Shown one piece after another: positions 16,620 to 24,636 of a DNA stretch of 64,000 nt (its first letter is position 1; every line of letters starts with the position of its first letter). Origin of the DNA: DMER01 sp003451645 (GTDB lineage: Bacteria > Pseudomonadota > Alphaproteobacteria > Micropepsales > Micropepsaceae); NCBI GenBank assembly GCA_031976175.1, contig DALYLR010000008.1, forward strand, positions 1-64,000, read 5' to 3'. A program made the position numbers and the translations under genes. The notes beneath the pieces were generated by a model. It did no database searches, was not told where the DNA came from, and was given only the letters and a program-made list of their open reading frames with translations.

Positions 16620-17842
16620 AGAGGCACCGTTTCGACCGCGATCAGGTTCAATGCCTGTGCCGCCCGCATTTGAGCCTCGGCACGCGAGCTTCCCGTTGCC
16701 AAGACCATCGCCGCGGTGCAGTTACTGTCCGTTGGCGGACGGATAATGCTGCCTGGCTTCACTGTTACAAGGCATTCCTCAATACCAGGCATCTGCGAAG
16801 CAGCATCAGAGCCTCTGACAGAAACGACACGTCCGGGCGTTGGGAACAAATAGCGCTGTACCACTGGGCGCTCGAAACGGGGCGAAAGCTCGGACAGCGA
16901 TACCCGCTCGCCAAGGGCGATCCGGATCACGGCGCCAATGAAATCGACTCCCGTGTTCAGAGGTATCTCCCGGGTGCAGAAGTAACCACCGGAGGCTCGC
17001 GCTGCGATTTCGATAACGTAAGGCTTGCCATTGTGCACGACCATGTCGCCCTTGATGTTGCCTGTTTTAACACCCAAGGCGCGGCCAGCTGCTTCCACAG
17101 TGGCTTTCACATCGGCTTGGACGGGCACCGGCAAGCTGCTCGGCAGATCGCCGCCATCCTCAATGAAATAGGGCGTGTATCGATCGAGATAGGGATAGTT
17201 GCGGTCCGAGAATCCGGGCGTTGCGCCCAGGCCATCGATCAGAATGGATTCGGTCGATATTTGTGGGCCATCCAAGAATTCTTCAACCATGACGCGGCCA
17301 GAAGGCGAGTGACCGGCCGCTACCTCCCAAGCCTCAGCAAGGTCCTTGACCGCAGAAAGTCGTTGTACCCCTCGACCGCCACGGCTGTCGGCGGGTTTCA
17401 AGACATAACCCAGCCCGCGGGTATCCGTGTGGCGCTTTAGTGCGTCAAGGTTCGGAATGGCCGCAAAAGCGGGAACAGGGATGCCTTGTTGAGCAAGCCT
17501 AGCCTTCATCGCAAGCTTGTCTTGCGCCAATCGTGCGGCCTCAAGCGAAATCCCTGGAAGGCCTAGCCGGGCTGCTACGGTTGCAACCGTCAACGGAACA
17601 TCTGCACCGATGGTGATCACGCCAGAAATTGGGCCGCACCGTCTTGCATAGTCTTCCGCCGCATCGGCGGTTGCCTGTGGATCGTAGGTGGAGGCCTCAA
17701 AACCATCATCCGCGTACGCAAATCCAGGTGCCGATGTATCGCGATCGCTCACTATGACGCGAAGCCCGAGCTCTTTCGCCCGGCGGATCCCATGGACCGC
17801 CTCGACGCCTGCAGACACGATCAAAAGCGTGCGCTCGCGCAT
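16616..17842 (-). CDS. ATP-grasp domain protein (carboxylate-amine ligase type)
   Basis: This protein of about 408 aa has a Rossmann-like pre-ATP-grasp domain (LLIVSAGVEAVHGIRRAKEL) and an ATP-grasp core: the lysine in YVLKPADSRGGRGVQRL, VEEFLDGPQISTESILIDG, and the metal-binding segment KPYVIEIAARASGGYF. This resembles the PurK/CarB/PylC-like ligases that join a carboxylate to an amine. Within a sugar locus it could add an amino acid or other acyl group to an amino sugar freed by the neighbouring deacetylase. I chose the ATG at 17842; an ATG 15 bases further up is possible. It ends with an ATGA overlap onto the PIG-L gene. Confidence 0.82.
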   Translation of the reverse strand: MRERTLLIVSAGVEAVHGIRRAKELGLRVIVSDRDTSAPGFAYADDGFEASTYDPQATADAAEDYARRCGPISGVITIGADVPLTVATVAARLGLPGISLEAARLAQDKLAMKARLAQQGIPVPAFAAIPNLDALKRHTDTRGLGYVLKPADSRGGRGVQRLSAVKDLAEAWEVAAGHSPSGRVMVEEFLDGPQISTESILIDGLGATPGFSDRNYPYLDRYTPYFIEDGGDLPSSLPVPVQADVKATVEAAGRALGVKTGNIKGDMVVHNGKPYVIEIAARASGGYFCTREIPLNTGVDFIGAVIRIALGERVSLSELSPRFERPVVQRYLFPTPGRVVSVRGSDAASQMPGIEECLVTVKPGSIIRPPTDSNCTAAMVLATGSSRAEAQMRAAQALNLIAVETVPL

Positions 17843-17902
17843 GAAAAACCAGCCCATGGCAATGCCGCCGGGCGGGTTGATCGGGATGACCGGGCATAGC
17901 GC

Positions 17903-18520
17903 CTAGAAGCGATAGCCAATCCCAATGCCCACCACCAGCGGGTCAATCTCAACATCGGCCGTGATGGCGCCGCCATTGATTTTGACATCTGTGTCGATGT
18001 CTATCTTCTTAACGTCAATGTTTAAGGACCAGTTATTTCCAAGGTCGATTTCGATGCCCGCCTGCAAGGCCCAACCCCAGCTATCGGAATAGTCCATCGA
18101 CAGGCCAGGTTGCTCATCAATGTTCCAAAAGGTGGTGTAGTTGATCCCTGCGCCAATGTAAGGGCGCACAGGCCCATCCACCGGCAGATGATACTTGACT
18201 GTAAGGGTTGGGGGCAGCACCCAGGCGTCACCGAGGTTGATGCCAAGGGTCGAGCGGACATTGTGCGGGCTGGTTGCGGCGATTAGTTCGATCGACCAAT
18301 CCTCGTCGAAGAAATAGCTGATGTCGATCTCAGGAACCAACGCGTCGTCGATTTTCACGCTCCCGCCGATGGACACATTAGCGTCCTCATCGGGCAAGAC
18401 CGAAATCGCACGGAAGTGCACGAGCCAAGGCTTATCCGGCCGTTTGGCCTCCGCCATGCCGGTGAAAACGCCCGCCGCCCCGGCGATCGCTGTCGCAGCT
18501 ACCAAACCAACTATTCTCAT
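17903..18520 (-). CDS. ompW: OmpW-family outer membrane protein
   Basis: This 205-aa protein has a signal peptide (MRIVGLVAATAIAGAAG ... AEAKRP) and an eight-stranded OmpW-type barrel. The family marks are WLVHFRAISVLPDEDA near the N-terminus, LPPTLTVKYHLP, VRPYIGAGINYTTFW, and a C-terminal GIGIGYRF ending in Phe for barrel assembly. OmpW proteins form narrow hydrophobic channels and are often controlled by oxygen. An FNR/FixK-type site lies 60 bases upstream. Its place inside a sugar operon is unusual, and it may be transcribed independently under oxygen control. Confidence 0.93.
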   Translation of the reverse strand: MRIVGLVAATAIAGAAGVFTGMAEAKRPDKPWLVHFRAISVLPDEDANVSIGGSVKIDDALVPEIDISYFFDEDWSIELIAATSPHNVRSTLGINLGDAWVLPPTLTVKYHLPVDGPVRPYIGAGINYTTFWNIDEQPGLSMDYSDSWGWALQAGIEIDLGNNWSLNIDVKKIDIDTDVKINGGAITADVEIDPLVVGIGIGYRF

Positions 18521-18580
18521 CGCAACGAACCCCTCAAATTGGACTTTCGTTGAAATACAACAGGCGTTGAATTTGGTAAA

Positions 18581-18594
18581 TTGACTTAGATCAA
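18581..18594 (-). promoter_or_regulatory. FNR/FixK-type box upstream of ompW
   Basis: TTGACTTAGATCAA matches the FNR/FixK consensus TTGAT-N4-ATCAA with one mismatch in the left arm. It lies about 60 bases before the ompW ATG on the minus strand, where an activator site is expected. The box ends 56 bases after the SDR stop codon. Confidence 0.75.
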
Positions 18595-18650
18595 GCGGTA
18601 ACCGATTGCGCCACGTGTGTTACAATCCAGCCGCAAGCGCTTGGCTCGGC

Positions 18651-19406
18651 TTAGAAATAAAGGCCGCCATTCACATTCAGCGTCTGTGCGGTGATGTAGC
18701 GGCTTGCGTCGGAAGCTAGAAAGACACATGCATCGGCGACCTCTGCAGGTGTCCCGAGCCGTCCCAATAGAACGTTCTGAGCGGCTGATGCAACGGCGGG
18801 GTTCGCCATGGCTTGGGCTGCCATGTCGCTCGCGATAAGCCCTGCGGCAAGTGTGTTGGAGCGGATGCCGTGTTTGGCGCCAAACCGGGCAATGACTTCG
18901 CTCAAAGAGATAAGCCCTGCCTTCGAGGCCGCATAGTGGGCCGTCCGTGGACCGCCATATTGCCCGCTTACGGATCCAATGTTGACGATGCTTGCCGACC
19001 CTGCCTTTATCATCAGCGGCCAGAAAGTCTGTGTAACGATAAACGGGCCTTTCAGATTGACGGCGAGGATGTGATCCCAATCTTCGTCCGTGATTTGGTC
19101 GAAATCCGTTGGCTTGTTGATCCCTGCATTATTGATAAGTATGTCGAGACGGGGCCAACTTTCTTCAATCTCGCGGAAGGCGTGCAGAACCGAAGCGCGG
19201 ATGCTCGTGTCCATCCGAACTACATAGGCCCGGCCGCCAGCGCTGGCGATCTCGTCCACCGCCGCATTCGCGAGTTCATGGCTGTCGCGATAGGTCAGGC
19301 AGACATGCGCGCCCGCACCGGCAAGGCCGCGAGCAATGGCGCGGCCGATGCCACGGGACCCACCTGTAACGAGCGCGGTGCGGCCCTCAAGCAGCTTTGC
19401 GGACAT
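18651..19406 (-). CDS. Short-chain dehydrogenase/reductase
   Basis: This 251-aa classical SDR has the NAD(P) motif ALVTGGSRGIGRAIA, the structural LINNAGI, the catalytic Ser in NIGSVSGQYGG and the YxxxK pair in AHYAASKAGLISL. It ends in NVNGGLYF, the FabG-like C-terminus. ATG at 19406 fits the family start best; a TTG at 19424 is also in frame. The start lies 20 bases inside the upstream transketolase gene. FabG itself normally sits with fatty-acid genes, so a sugar or polyol dehydrogenase role (compare PtmA in legionaminic acid clusters) seems more likely here. Confidence 0.85.
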   Translation of the reverse strand: MSAKLLEGRTALVTGGSRGIGRAIARGLAGAGAHVCLTYRDSHELANAAVDEIASAGGRAYVVRMDTSIRASVLHAFREIEESWPRLDILINNAGINKPTDFDQITDEDWDHILAVNLKGPFIVTQTFWPLMIKAGSASIVNIGSVSGQYGGPRTAHYAASKAGLISLSEVIARFGAKHGIRSNTLAAGLIASDMAAQAMANPAVASAAQNVLLGRLGTPAEVADACVFLASDASRYITAQTLNVNGGLYF

Positions 19407-20376
19407 GGGACATCTTGCGGTCAATGACGCGTCGAGCGGCAGCAGCGATATAGGGCGCGGTTAGTCCGTATACCTCCGCCAATTCCTCGGGCTCGCCTGA
19501 CTGTCCAAACAGATCCTTGACGCCAATGAATTCAATGGGGCAGGGCGCGGACTGTACAAGAGCCTCCGCTACGGCACTCCCCAATCCGCCATGGACATTG
19601 TGATCTTCAGCCGTGACCATACATCCCGTTTCGAGGGCGCAGCGCGTTAGGAGTTCAGTATCAATAGGCTTTAGGGTCGCCATATTCACAACACGCGCTG
19701 AGACGCCGTCGACCGCCAATTGTTCAGCTGCGCTGAGCGCCCTAGCTACTTCGACCCCGCAGGCAACAATGGTCACGTCACTTCCCTGCCTGAGGATCTG
19801 TCCTTTGCCGATTTCAAATTTGTGGTTGTCGCCAAACACCCGCTTCGCTGGGCTGCGGCCAGTGCGCATATAAACAGGGCCATCGAAATCAAGAATGGAG
19901 CGAACGGCAAGGCTCATTTCAAGAGGATCGGCAGGCGAGATCACTGTCATCCCTGGTATAGCGCGGAAGGCCGCGAGATCCTCTAGAGCCTGTGCGGATC
20001 CGCCATCGGGACCCACGTCAAGACCTGGGTGGCTGGCAACGATCTTGACGTTGCGGCGGGCATAAGCAATGGACAGGCGCGCCTGCTCGATTGCCCGATA
20101 GCAAAACACGGCAAAGGTCGTGACTACGGGGATAAGGCCGACAGCCGCCATGCCCGATGCCGCAGCCATCATATTTTGCTCAGCGATTCCGAACTGAAAG
20201 AAGCGTTTGGGGTGCGCTTTGCGGAAATGGTGCGCGCCCGTGCCGCCGGCAATATCGGCGTCAAGAACCACGATCTCTGGTCTACTAGCGGCAACGGCCG
20301 TTAGGGCTTTGCCAAAGGCTTCACGCAAACTGTCACCATTGGACCCAATCAATTGCGGCGCCGACTTATTTGCCAT
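19387..20376 (-). CDS. Transketolase-like protein, C-terminal subunit
   Basis: This 329-aa protein contains the pyrimidine-binding and C-terminal domains of transketolase: RFFQFGIAEQNMMAAASGMA holds the conserved Glu that activates thiamine diphosphate, followed by HPGLDVGPDGGSAQALEDLA and the C-terminal TAEDHNVHGGLGSAVAE. It pairs with the N-terminal subunit upstream (11-base overlap) to rebuild a complete transketolase/DXS-type enzyme. Split transketolases like this are common in surface-polysaccharide loci. The sugar it handles is unknown. Confidence 0.92.
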   Translation of the reverse strand: MANKSAPQLIGSNGDSLREAFGKALTAVAASRPEIVVLDADIAGGTGAHHFRKAHPKRFFQFGIAEQNMMAAASGMAAVGLIPVVTTFAVFCYRAIEQARLSIAYARRNVKIVASHPGLDVGPDGGSAQALEDLAAFRAIPGMTVISPADPLEMSLAVRSILDFDGPVYMRTGRSPAKRVFGDNHKFEIGKGQILRQGSDVTIVACGVEVARALSAAEQLAVDGVSARVVNMATLKPIDTELLTRCALETGCMVTAEDHNVHGGLGSAVAEALVQSAPCPIEFIGVKDLFGQSGEPEELAEVYGLTAPYIAAAARRVIDRKMSHVRKAA

Positions 20377-21268
20377 CGAGAAGCTCCGTGATGAGATTGG
20401 CGCCGGTCTGTAAGGCCTCTAACGCAGATGCAGCTTGTTCACGCGTGAGTTTCACGCTTCCATGCCAGGCGGGCTGATCTTCCATGTATGGCACGCCTTT
20501 GCCTTTTACTGTGTGTGCAATGACGAGGCAGGGCCGTCCTTGTTCTTGACGTGCTACACTCAGCGCACTGAGGATTTGGGTCAAGTCATGCCCGTCAACC
20601 TCATGCACGGCCCAGCCAAAAGCACGGAACTTGGCATTCAGGGGTTCAATACCCATGATCGTGGCGTTGCGATCATCGCTTTGCAGCTTGTTATAATCAA
20701 CGATCGCGCAAAGGTTGGACAATCCGAAATGGGCGGCGCTCATCGCAGCCTCCCAGACTTCTCCCTCTTGGCACTCGCCGTCGCCTAACATCGCATAAAC
20801 CCGGACGGGCCGTCGCATGTGCTGAAGCGCCAGGGCCATGCCCATCGCGACCGAGAATCCCTGACCCAAGGAGCCTGTGGACGTTTCCGCCAACGGCGTC
20901 TCCACCACATGCGGATGTCCTTGCGCACGGCTGCCGAGCTTTCGCAACGAAAGGGCGACGTCAACGGGCAAGAGCCCAGCGGCCGCCCACGCGGCGTACA
21001 AAGCCGGCGCAGCGTGACCTTTTGACAAGATGAAACGGTCGCGATTGTCCGTTTCCGGATTGTCGCGCGGAATGTAAAGTTCTGCGCCATAAAGGCAGGC
21101 CAATATGTCCGAACACGACAGCGATCCGCCTGGATGGCCCGACCCAGCCCTGTAGATCGAGGCGATACTTAAGCGGCGTATCTCTTGCGCGTAGTTGGCC
21201 AAGAGCATGATCTCTGGCCTGCGCGGTGCTGCAGGTTTGACTTTTGCGGCAAGGGTCGACGGCAGCAT
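20366..21268 (-). CDS. Transketolase-like protein, N-terminal subunit
   Basis: This 300-aa protein carries the thiamine-diphosphate binding domain: GSGHPGGSLSCSDILACLYG, SKGHAAPALYAAWA, and the GDGECQEGEVWEA ... YNKLQ motif for the diphosphate and magnesium. It is about 25 residues longer at the N-terminus than the usual 270-280-aa subunit. Its stop overlaps the start of the C-terminal subunit. Household transketolase is normally a single long chain, so this pair is probably specialised for the surface sugar operon. Confidence 0.92.
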   Translation of the reverse strand: MLPSTLAAKVKPAAPRRPEIMLLANYAQEIRRLSIASIYRAGSGHPGGSLSCSDILACLYGAELYIPRDNPETDNRDRFILSKGHAAPALYAAWAAAGLLPVDVALSLRKLGSRAQGHPHVVETPLAETSTGSLGQGFSVAMGMALALQHMRRPVRVYAMLGDGECQEGEVWEAAMSAAHFGLSNLCAIVDYNKLQSDDRNATIMGIEPLNAKFRAFGWAVHEVDGHDLTQILSALSVARQEQGRPCLVIAHTVKGKGVPYMEDQPAWHGSVKLTREQAASALEALQTGANLITELLDGK

Positions 21269-21373
21269 GGGCGCCTCTCAGAAACATTGACTGCCGGTAG
21301 CGCGTATAATGCAATTGAAGGCGGCCGGCGCGACTCAAGGCTTCACACTCTGGCCAGGCTGGTTAATGACCGG

Positions 21374-22507
21374 TTAAGCGGCTCTCAGCGCGCGGGCCGT
21401 CAGATCATGAACGCCATCCCAGGTGATGTCCTTTGGGTGCTCCTTCAATAGGACCGTATCCCGCATGGCGGCGTTCACTAAGGCATCCGCCGTGACGTCC
21501 GACGCACCAAGAGCATCCCTTATCCTTGCATCGACGCCGAGTTCACGAAAGCCTCGCGCCCACAATTGATCGAGTTGGGAAAGTGCTTGGCCACCTAAAG
21601 CATTGTTCAGTAGGGTGATGCGATCTTGAATGACGTCATCGTAATGCGCACGGACATGGGAATAAAACACCCAGAGCGTCTCTGGATGCGCCAAAGTCAC
21701 ATAAGCCGACAGGGGTTCACCCAGAGCATGGATCATCCCCACGCGGACATTCGATATGGCATAGCCACCCAAGGCACTCGCAAGTTGAAGGGCGCTGCAG
21801 GATTTTTGTGAGAGCGTCCCCGTGTCTAAAAGTTCCCGCATGGCCTGCGCGATGTTCGCGATTCCAGTCGCCGCCAGCATGTCTGTCACTGGGCTGCGTT
21901 CATTCTTGCAGATGAATGTTTCCCACAAATGGCAGAACGCATCAAAGGCACCGAGCAGAAGAGCCCGGGGCGGCGCGCCAGTCAGCCAATCGGGGTCAAG
22001 GACCGCCAAATCGGGCGCATAGCACCATCCTCGCCGCGCCCGCTTTGCACGCGTGTCCGGGTCGGACAAAACAAAGAACCGGCTGGTCTCGGATCCCGAT
22101 CCGGGAAGCGTCGGCACCGCGATCAAGGTTGGCGCTCCCAAAGGGGCTTCGGCGTCCTTGACATCGAAGTCGCCGAACATGATCCGTGCTCGAATGGCTT
22201 TTGCAGTATCAATCGTGCTGCCGCCACCTACTGCGAGGATGGTTTGAAGGGCTTCCGAGCCGATGGAGCCGCAAAGTGACTGGACTTGCCTGACTGCTGG
22301 TTCGCCGTTGACCCAGATGGTCCGCAGATCACTATAGGGGTTCATGCGTGGGTCGCCATTGAAATGGGCGTCGGCAACCAAGAGAGTCGGGCCGGGGGCC
22401 AAGTCCTTCCACAGCCGAGAAAAGAGGTCAGCGCCCGACCATAGCCTCGTGGGCATGAAATGCGTGTACTGAGATTGCGTATTGTACGCGCGCGCCAGAT
22501 TGACCAT
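21374..22507 (-). CDS. Iron-type alcohol dehydrogenase-like protein
   Basis: This 377-aa protein belongs to the group III iron-alcohol dehydrogenase / dehydroquinate-synthase-like fold. ILAVGGGSTIDTAKAI and VPTLPGSGSETSRF form the nucleotide site. Two metal ligands are clear in GAFDAFCHLWET (Asp and His). The later His block reads GMIHALGEPLSAYVTLAHPE: the position of the usual third ligand (HPLGA) is Glu (EPLSA), with the last His kept. It might bind metal differently or reduce an unusual aldehyde or ketose. Its ATG overlaps the FkbM stop by one base (TAATG). Confidence 0.8.
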   Translation of the reverse strand: MVNLARAYNTQSQYTHFMPTRLWSGADLFSRLWKDLAPGPTLLVADAHFNGDPRMNPYSDLRTIWVNGEPAVRQVQSLCGSIGSEALQTILAVGGGSTIDTAKAIRARIMFGDFDVKDAEAPLGAPTLIAVPTLPGSGSETSRFFVLSDPDTRAKRARRGWCYAPDLAVLDPDWLTGAPPRALLLGAFDAFCHLWETFICKNERSPVTDMLAATGIANIAQAMRELLDTGTLSQKSCSALQLASALGGYAISNVRVGMIHALGEPLSAYVTLAHPETLWVFYSHVRAHYDDVIQDRITLLNNALGGQALSQLDQLWARGFRELGVDARIRDALGASDVTADALVNAAMRDTVLLKEHPKDITWDGVHDLTARALRAA

Positions 22508-23631
22508 TAGGCAGCACTGCGCATGTCACTCTGACGCGCACAATAGTACTCGACTTCATAGTGAGCGGATGGATGGTGCCCTGCAAATATCTTGTATTGG
22601 GGATCAAGAGCCCAAATGGCTTCCGGTATCTCCCACAGATGTGCTGGCCGGTGATAGGCAGCAACCGCCAATTGTGGCGATGCTGATAGTATGGTCTTTG
22701 ACGCACCCATCAGTGCCTCGAGCTCAAACCCTTCGATGTCGATTTTGATGAGGTCTGGCGCGCCCTGACCGTCGGTGAACAGATCGTCCAGTGCGATGAC
22801 AGGGACCGTGATGGCGTCCTGGCCTGCGCGATCCGTTACACACGCTCTGGCGTCCGCCACTTGCGTGGAGCCTCTGATTGATAGGTTTCCACGCGCGGCA
22901 CCAACCGCCGCGTGAATGGGCCTCACCTGCGCTGTCCATCCTTTTGACCGCACAAGATTGACAAGTTGCCGGAAATTCTCGGGCATTGGCTCAATGGCTG
23001 TGACATGTGCAGCACCATTGCAGCGGCTCAGATAGGCTTCTGCCGTGTCGCCAGTAAAGGCACCGCAGTCCACAATATGCGGAATTGCGGGCAGTTGCGG
23101 GTGATTGCCCGCATACTGATAGAATCCGGTTACGTTTGCATTGCGCGGAATATCCCGCGGGTCCATGGTCCAACGAAACTTCACCAAAGCTGCGAGATAA
23201 TCGTGTGACGCCTCGTCGGCGGCCCGCGTAATGACGGTCTCAATCCGCGTACGGAAGGGTGCGATGGCTTGCGCGCCGAAGTGGCTCGCGAACATATCAG
23301 AAATGTATGGAAACACGGCACTCGGAGGCGTATCCAGTTGCTCGATTAGCTGTTTCGCGATGTCTTGCTGATAGGCGGAGGCAATGACCACCGCTCCACC
23401 GCGGCGCGCCAGTTGCGCTGCTTCTTGAGCGTTGGCAATCGGGTACCCTTGAAAGTCTTTTCCCAGTTTTGCCGCGGAGTTGTCGGAAAAAAAGGCAGGT
23501 TTACGCCCCTTGCGCGCAAGGTAGTTCAGGACATCCATGGCTGCAGGAGTGGCACCAAAGATTGCGATCTCGCTGAATGCGTCAAGATCATTTGTACTGC
23601 GGGATTTGCCCCATGCCTCAAGGTCGAGCAT
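22507..23631 (-). CDS. FkbM-family methyltransferase with N-terminal Rossmann-like domain
   Basis: This 374-aa protein has two parts. Residues 20 to about 105 look like a nucleotide-binding domain (EIAIFGATPAAMDVLNYLAR, then GGAVVIASAYQQDIAKQL), seen in a subset of FkbM proteins. From about residue 175 comes the FkbM methyltransferase: IVDCGAFTGDTAEAYL as motif I, VTAIEPMPENFRQLV, and LIKIDIEGFELEALMGA. FkbM enzymes O-methylate sugars or polyketides with SAM. It stands 3 bases after the next upstream methyltransferase and is coupled to the downstream dehydrogenase. Confidence 0.9.
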   Translation of the reverse strand: MLDLEAWGKSRSTNDLDAFSEIAIFGATPAAMDVLNYLARKGRKPAFFSDNSAAKLGKDFQGYPIANAQEAAQLARRGGAVVIASAYQQDIAKQLIEQLDTPPSAVFPYISDMFASHFGAQAIAPFRTRIETVITRAADEASHDYLAALVKFRWTMDPRDIPRNANVTGFYQYAGNHPQLPAIPHIVDCGAFTGDTAEAYLSRCNGAAHVTAIEPMPENFRQLVNLVRSKGWTAQVRPIHAAVGAARGNLSIRGSTQVADARACVTDRAGQDAITVPVIALDDLFTDGQGAPDLIKIDIEGFELEALMGASKTILSASPQLAVAAYHRPAHLWEIPEAIWALDPQYKIFAGHHPSAHYEVEYYCARQSDMRSAA

Positions 23632-23634
23632 CGA

Positions 23635-24573
23635 TCAAAACTCCTTGCGTGCAATGATGATGGCTTCGCGCCCAAAGCCTCTTTCGGCAAGCGCGCTATA
23701 GAAGTTTCGGCGAATAGCCGGATCAAGGGCATTGAGTGCGGAATCGAACGATTTGCGCTCTTGGTGCAGGGCGCGGCCTGCGGCGTCTTGGCCAATGTAG
23801 TCACGGCCCATGAGCAAAAACGCCTCCATCGGAAACGAGGTGAGGCGTGAGACTGGTGTCAGACCGCAACGTTGCAGCAGCGCCTCCAGTGTATCGAAAG
23901 TGAAATAATTCAGATGGTGCGGGGGCACAAGCCACCATTCCGGCGCGCCACTCTTTCGTGCTGCAAGTTGAAACGCGCTAAAATCGTTTGGAACCCCGAC
24001 GCAAATCGCGCCGCCAGTGCGGAGCCCAAGTGTCATTGTACGGAGCATATCCGCCGGATCTCGCACATGTTCCAGAACATTCATGCAGTGAGCCGCATCG
24101 AAGGGCGCTTGATCCTTCATCCATTCAGACGTCAGGGTCTGATTATGAATGGTCAGTCCCAGTCCTTGCGCATAGCGGGCGGCCTGTTCGGCGGGCTCCA
24201 CTCCCTCGCAGGTCCAGCCTGCATCTTGCACAAACTTTAGAAAGTGACCGGGACCGCAGCCCACATCGACAAGGCGCGGCTTGCTCTTTGATGCACCATT
24301 TGCCTTGCCCAATGCGGCCTCAATGCCCCTGAGGCGGTCCTCATAGAACATGTTCGCCCACGGAGCATCCTCCTGCGCGCGTGCGGCATAGTCGGGTTTT
24401 TGTTCGCGGTAATAGGTTTGCGCATAGGCGAGATCGAGGTCCTCCTCGCTTGGAAGCGGCAAGGCATGGGCAAAACCACAATTCGTGCAGTTGATAATCT
24501 CAAAGTCCCCAGCGCGTCCGGCTGTAGGCCCGACATGGGAGTGTGTGCGTGCTTGTTGATTCTGAAACGGCAC
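23635..24573 (-). CDS. Class I SAM-dependent methyltransferase with CxxC element
   Basis: This protein of about 312 aa has a short N-terminal zinc-ribbon-like element (NCTNCGFAHALPLP), a SAM-binding motif RLVDVGCGPGHFLKFV, the CMNVLEHVRDP segment and the typical WWLVPPHHLNYFT. It resembles C- or O-methyltransferases acting on nucleotide-linked sugars. The start is uncertain: I used the GTG at 24573, because the frame further up overlaps the divergent pseI start and has no family match. It is the first gene of the minus-strand sugar operon. Confidence 0.8.
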   Translation of the reverse strand: MPFQNQQARTHSHVGPTAGRAGDFEIINCTNCGFAHALPLPSEEDLDLAYAQTYYREQKPDYAARAQEDAPWANMFYEDRLRGIEAALGKANGASKSKPRLVDVGCGPGHFLKFVQDAGWTCEGVEPAEQAARYAQGLGLTIHNQTLTSEWMKDQAPFDAAHCMNVLEHVRDPADMLRTMTLGLRTGGAICVGVPNDFSAFQLAARKSGAPEWWLVPPHHLNYFTFDTLEALLQRCGLTPVSRLTSFPMEAFLLMGRDYIGQDAAGRALHQERKSFDSALNALDPAIRRNFYSALAERGFGREAIIIARKEF

Positions 24574-24636
24574 TGTCGCATTCCGTTCGCCTGTTGAGGT
24601 TCCGGAAAGGATGATGCGCGATAATTGGTTAAGAAG

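Noticed and set aside
19387..21268. Split transketolase as a frameshifted single gene
   Set aside because: Both halves have proper starts, stops and domain boundaries with an 11-base overlap, and this split form is well known.
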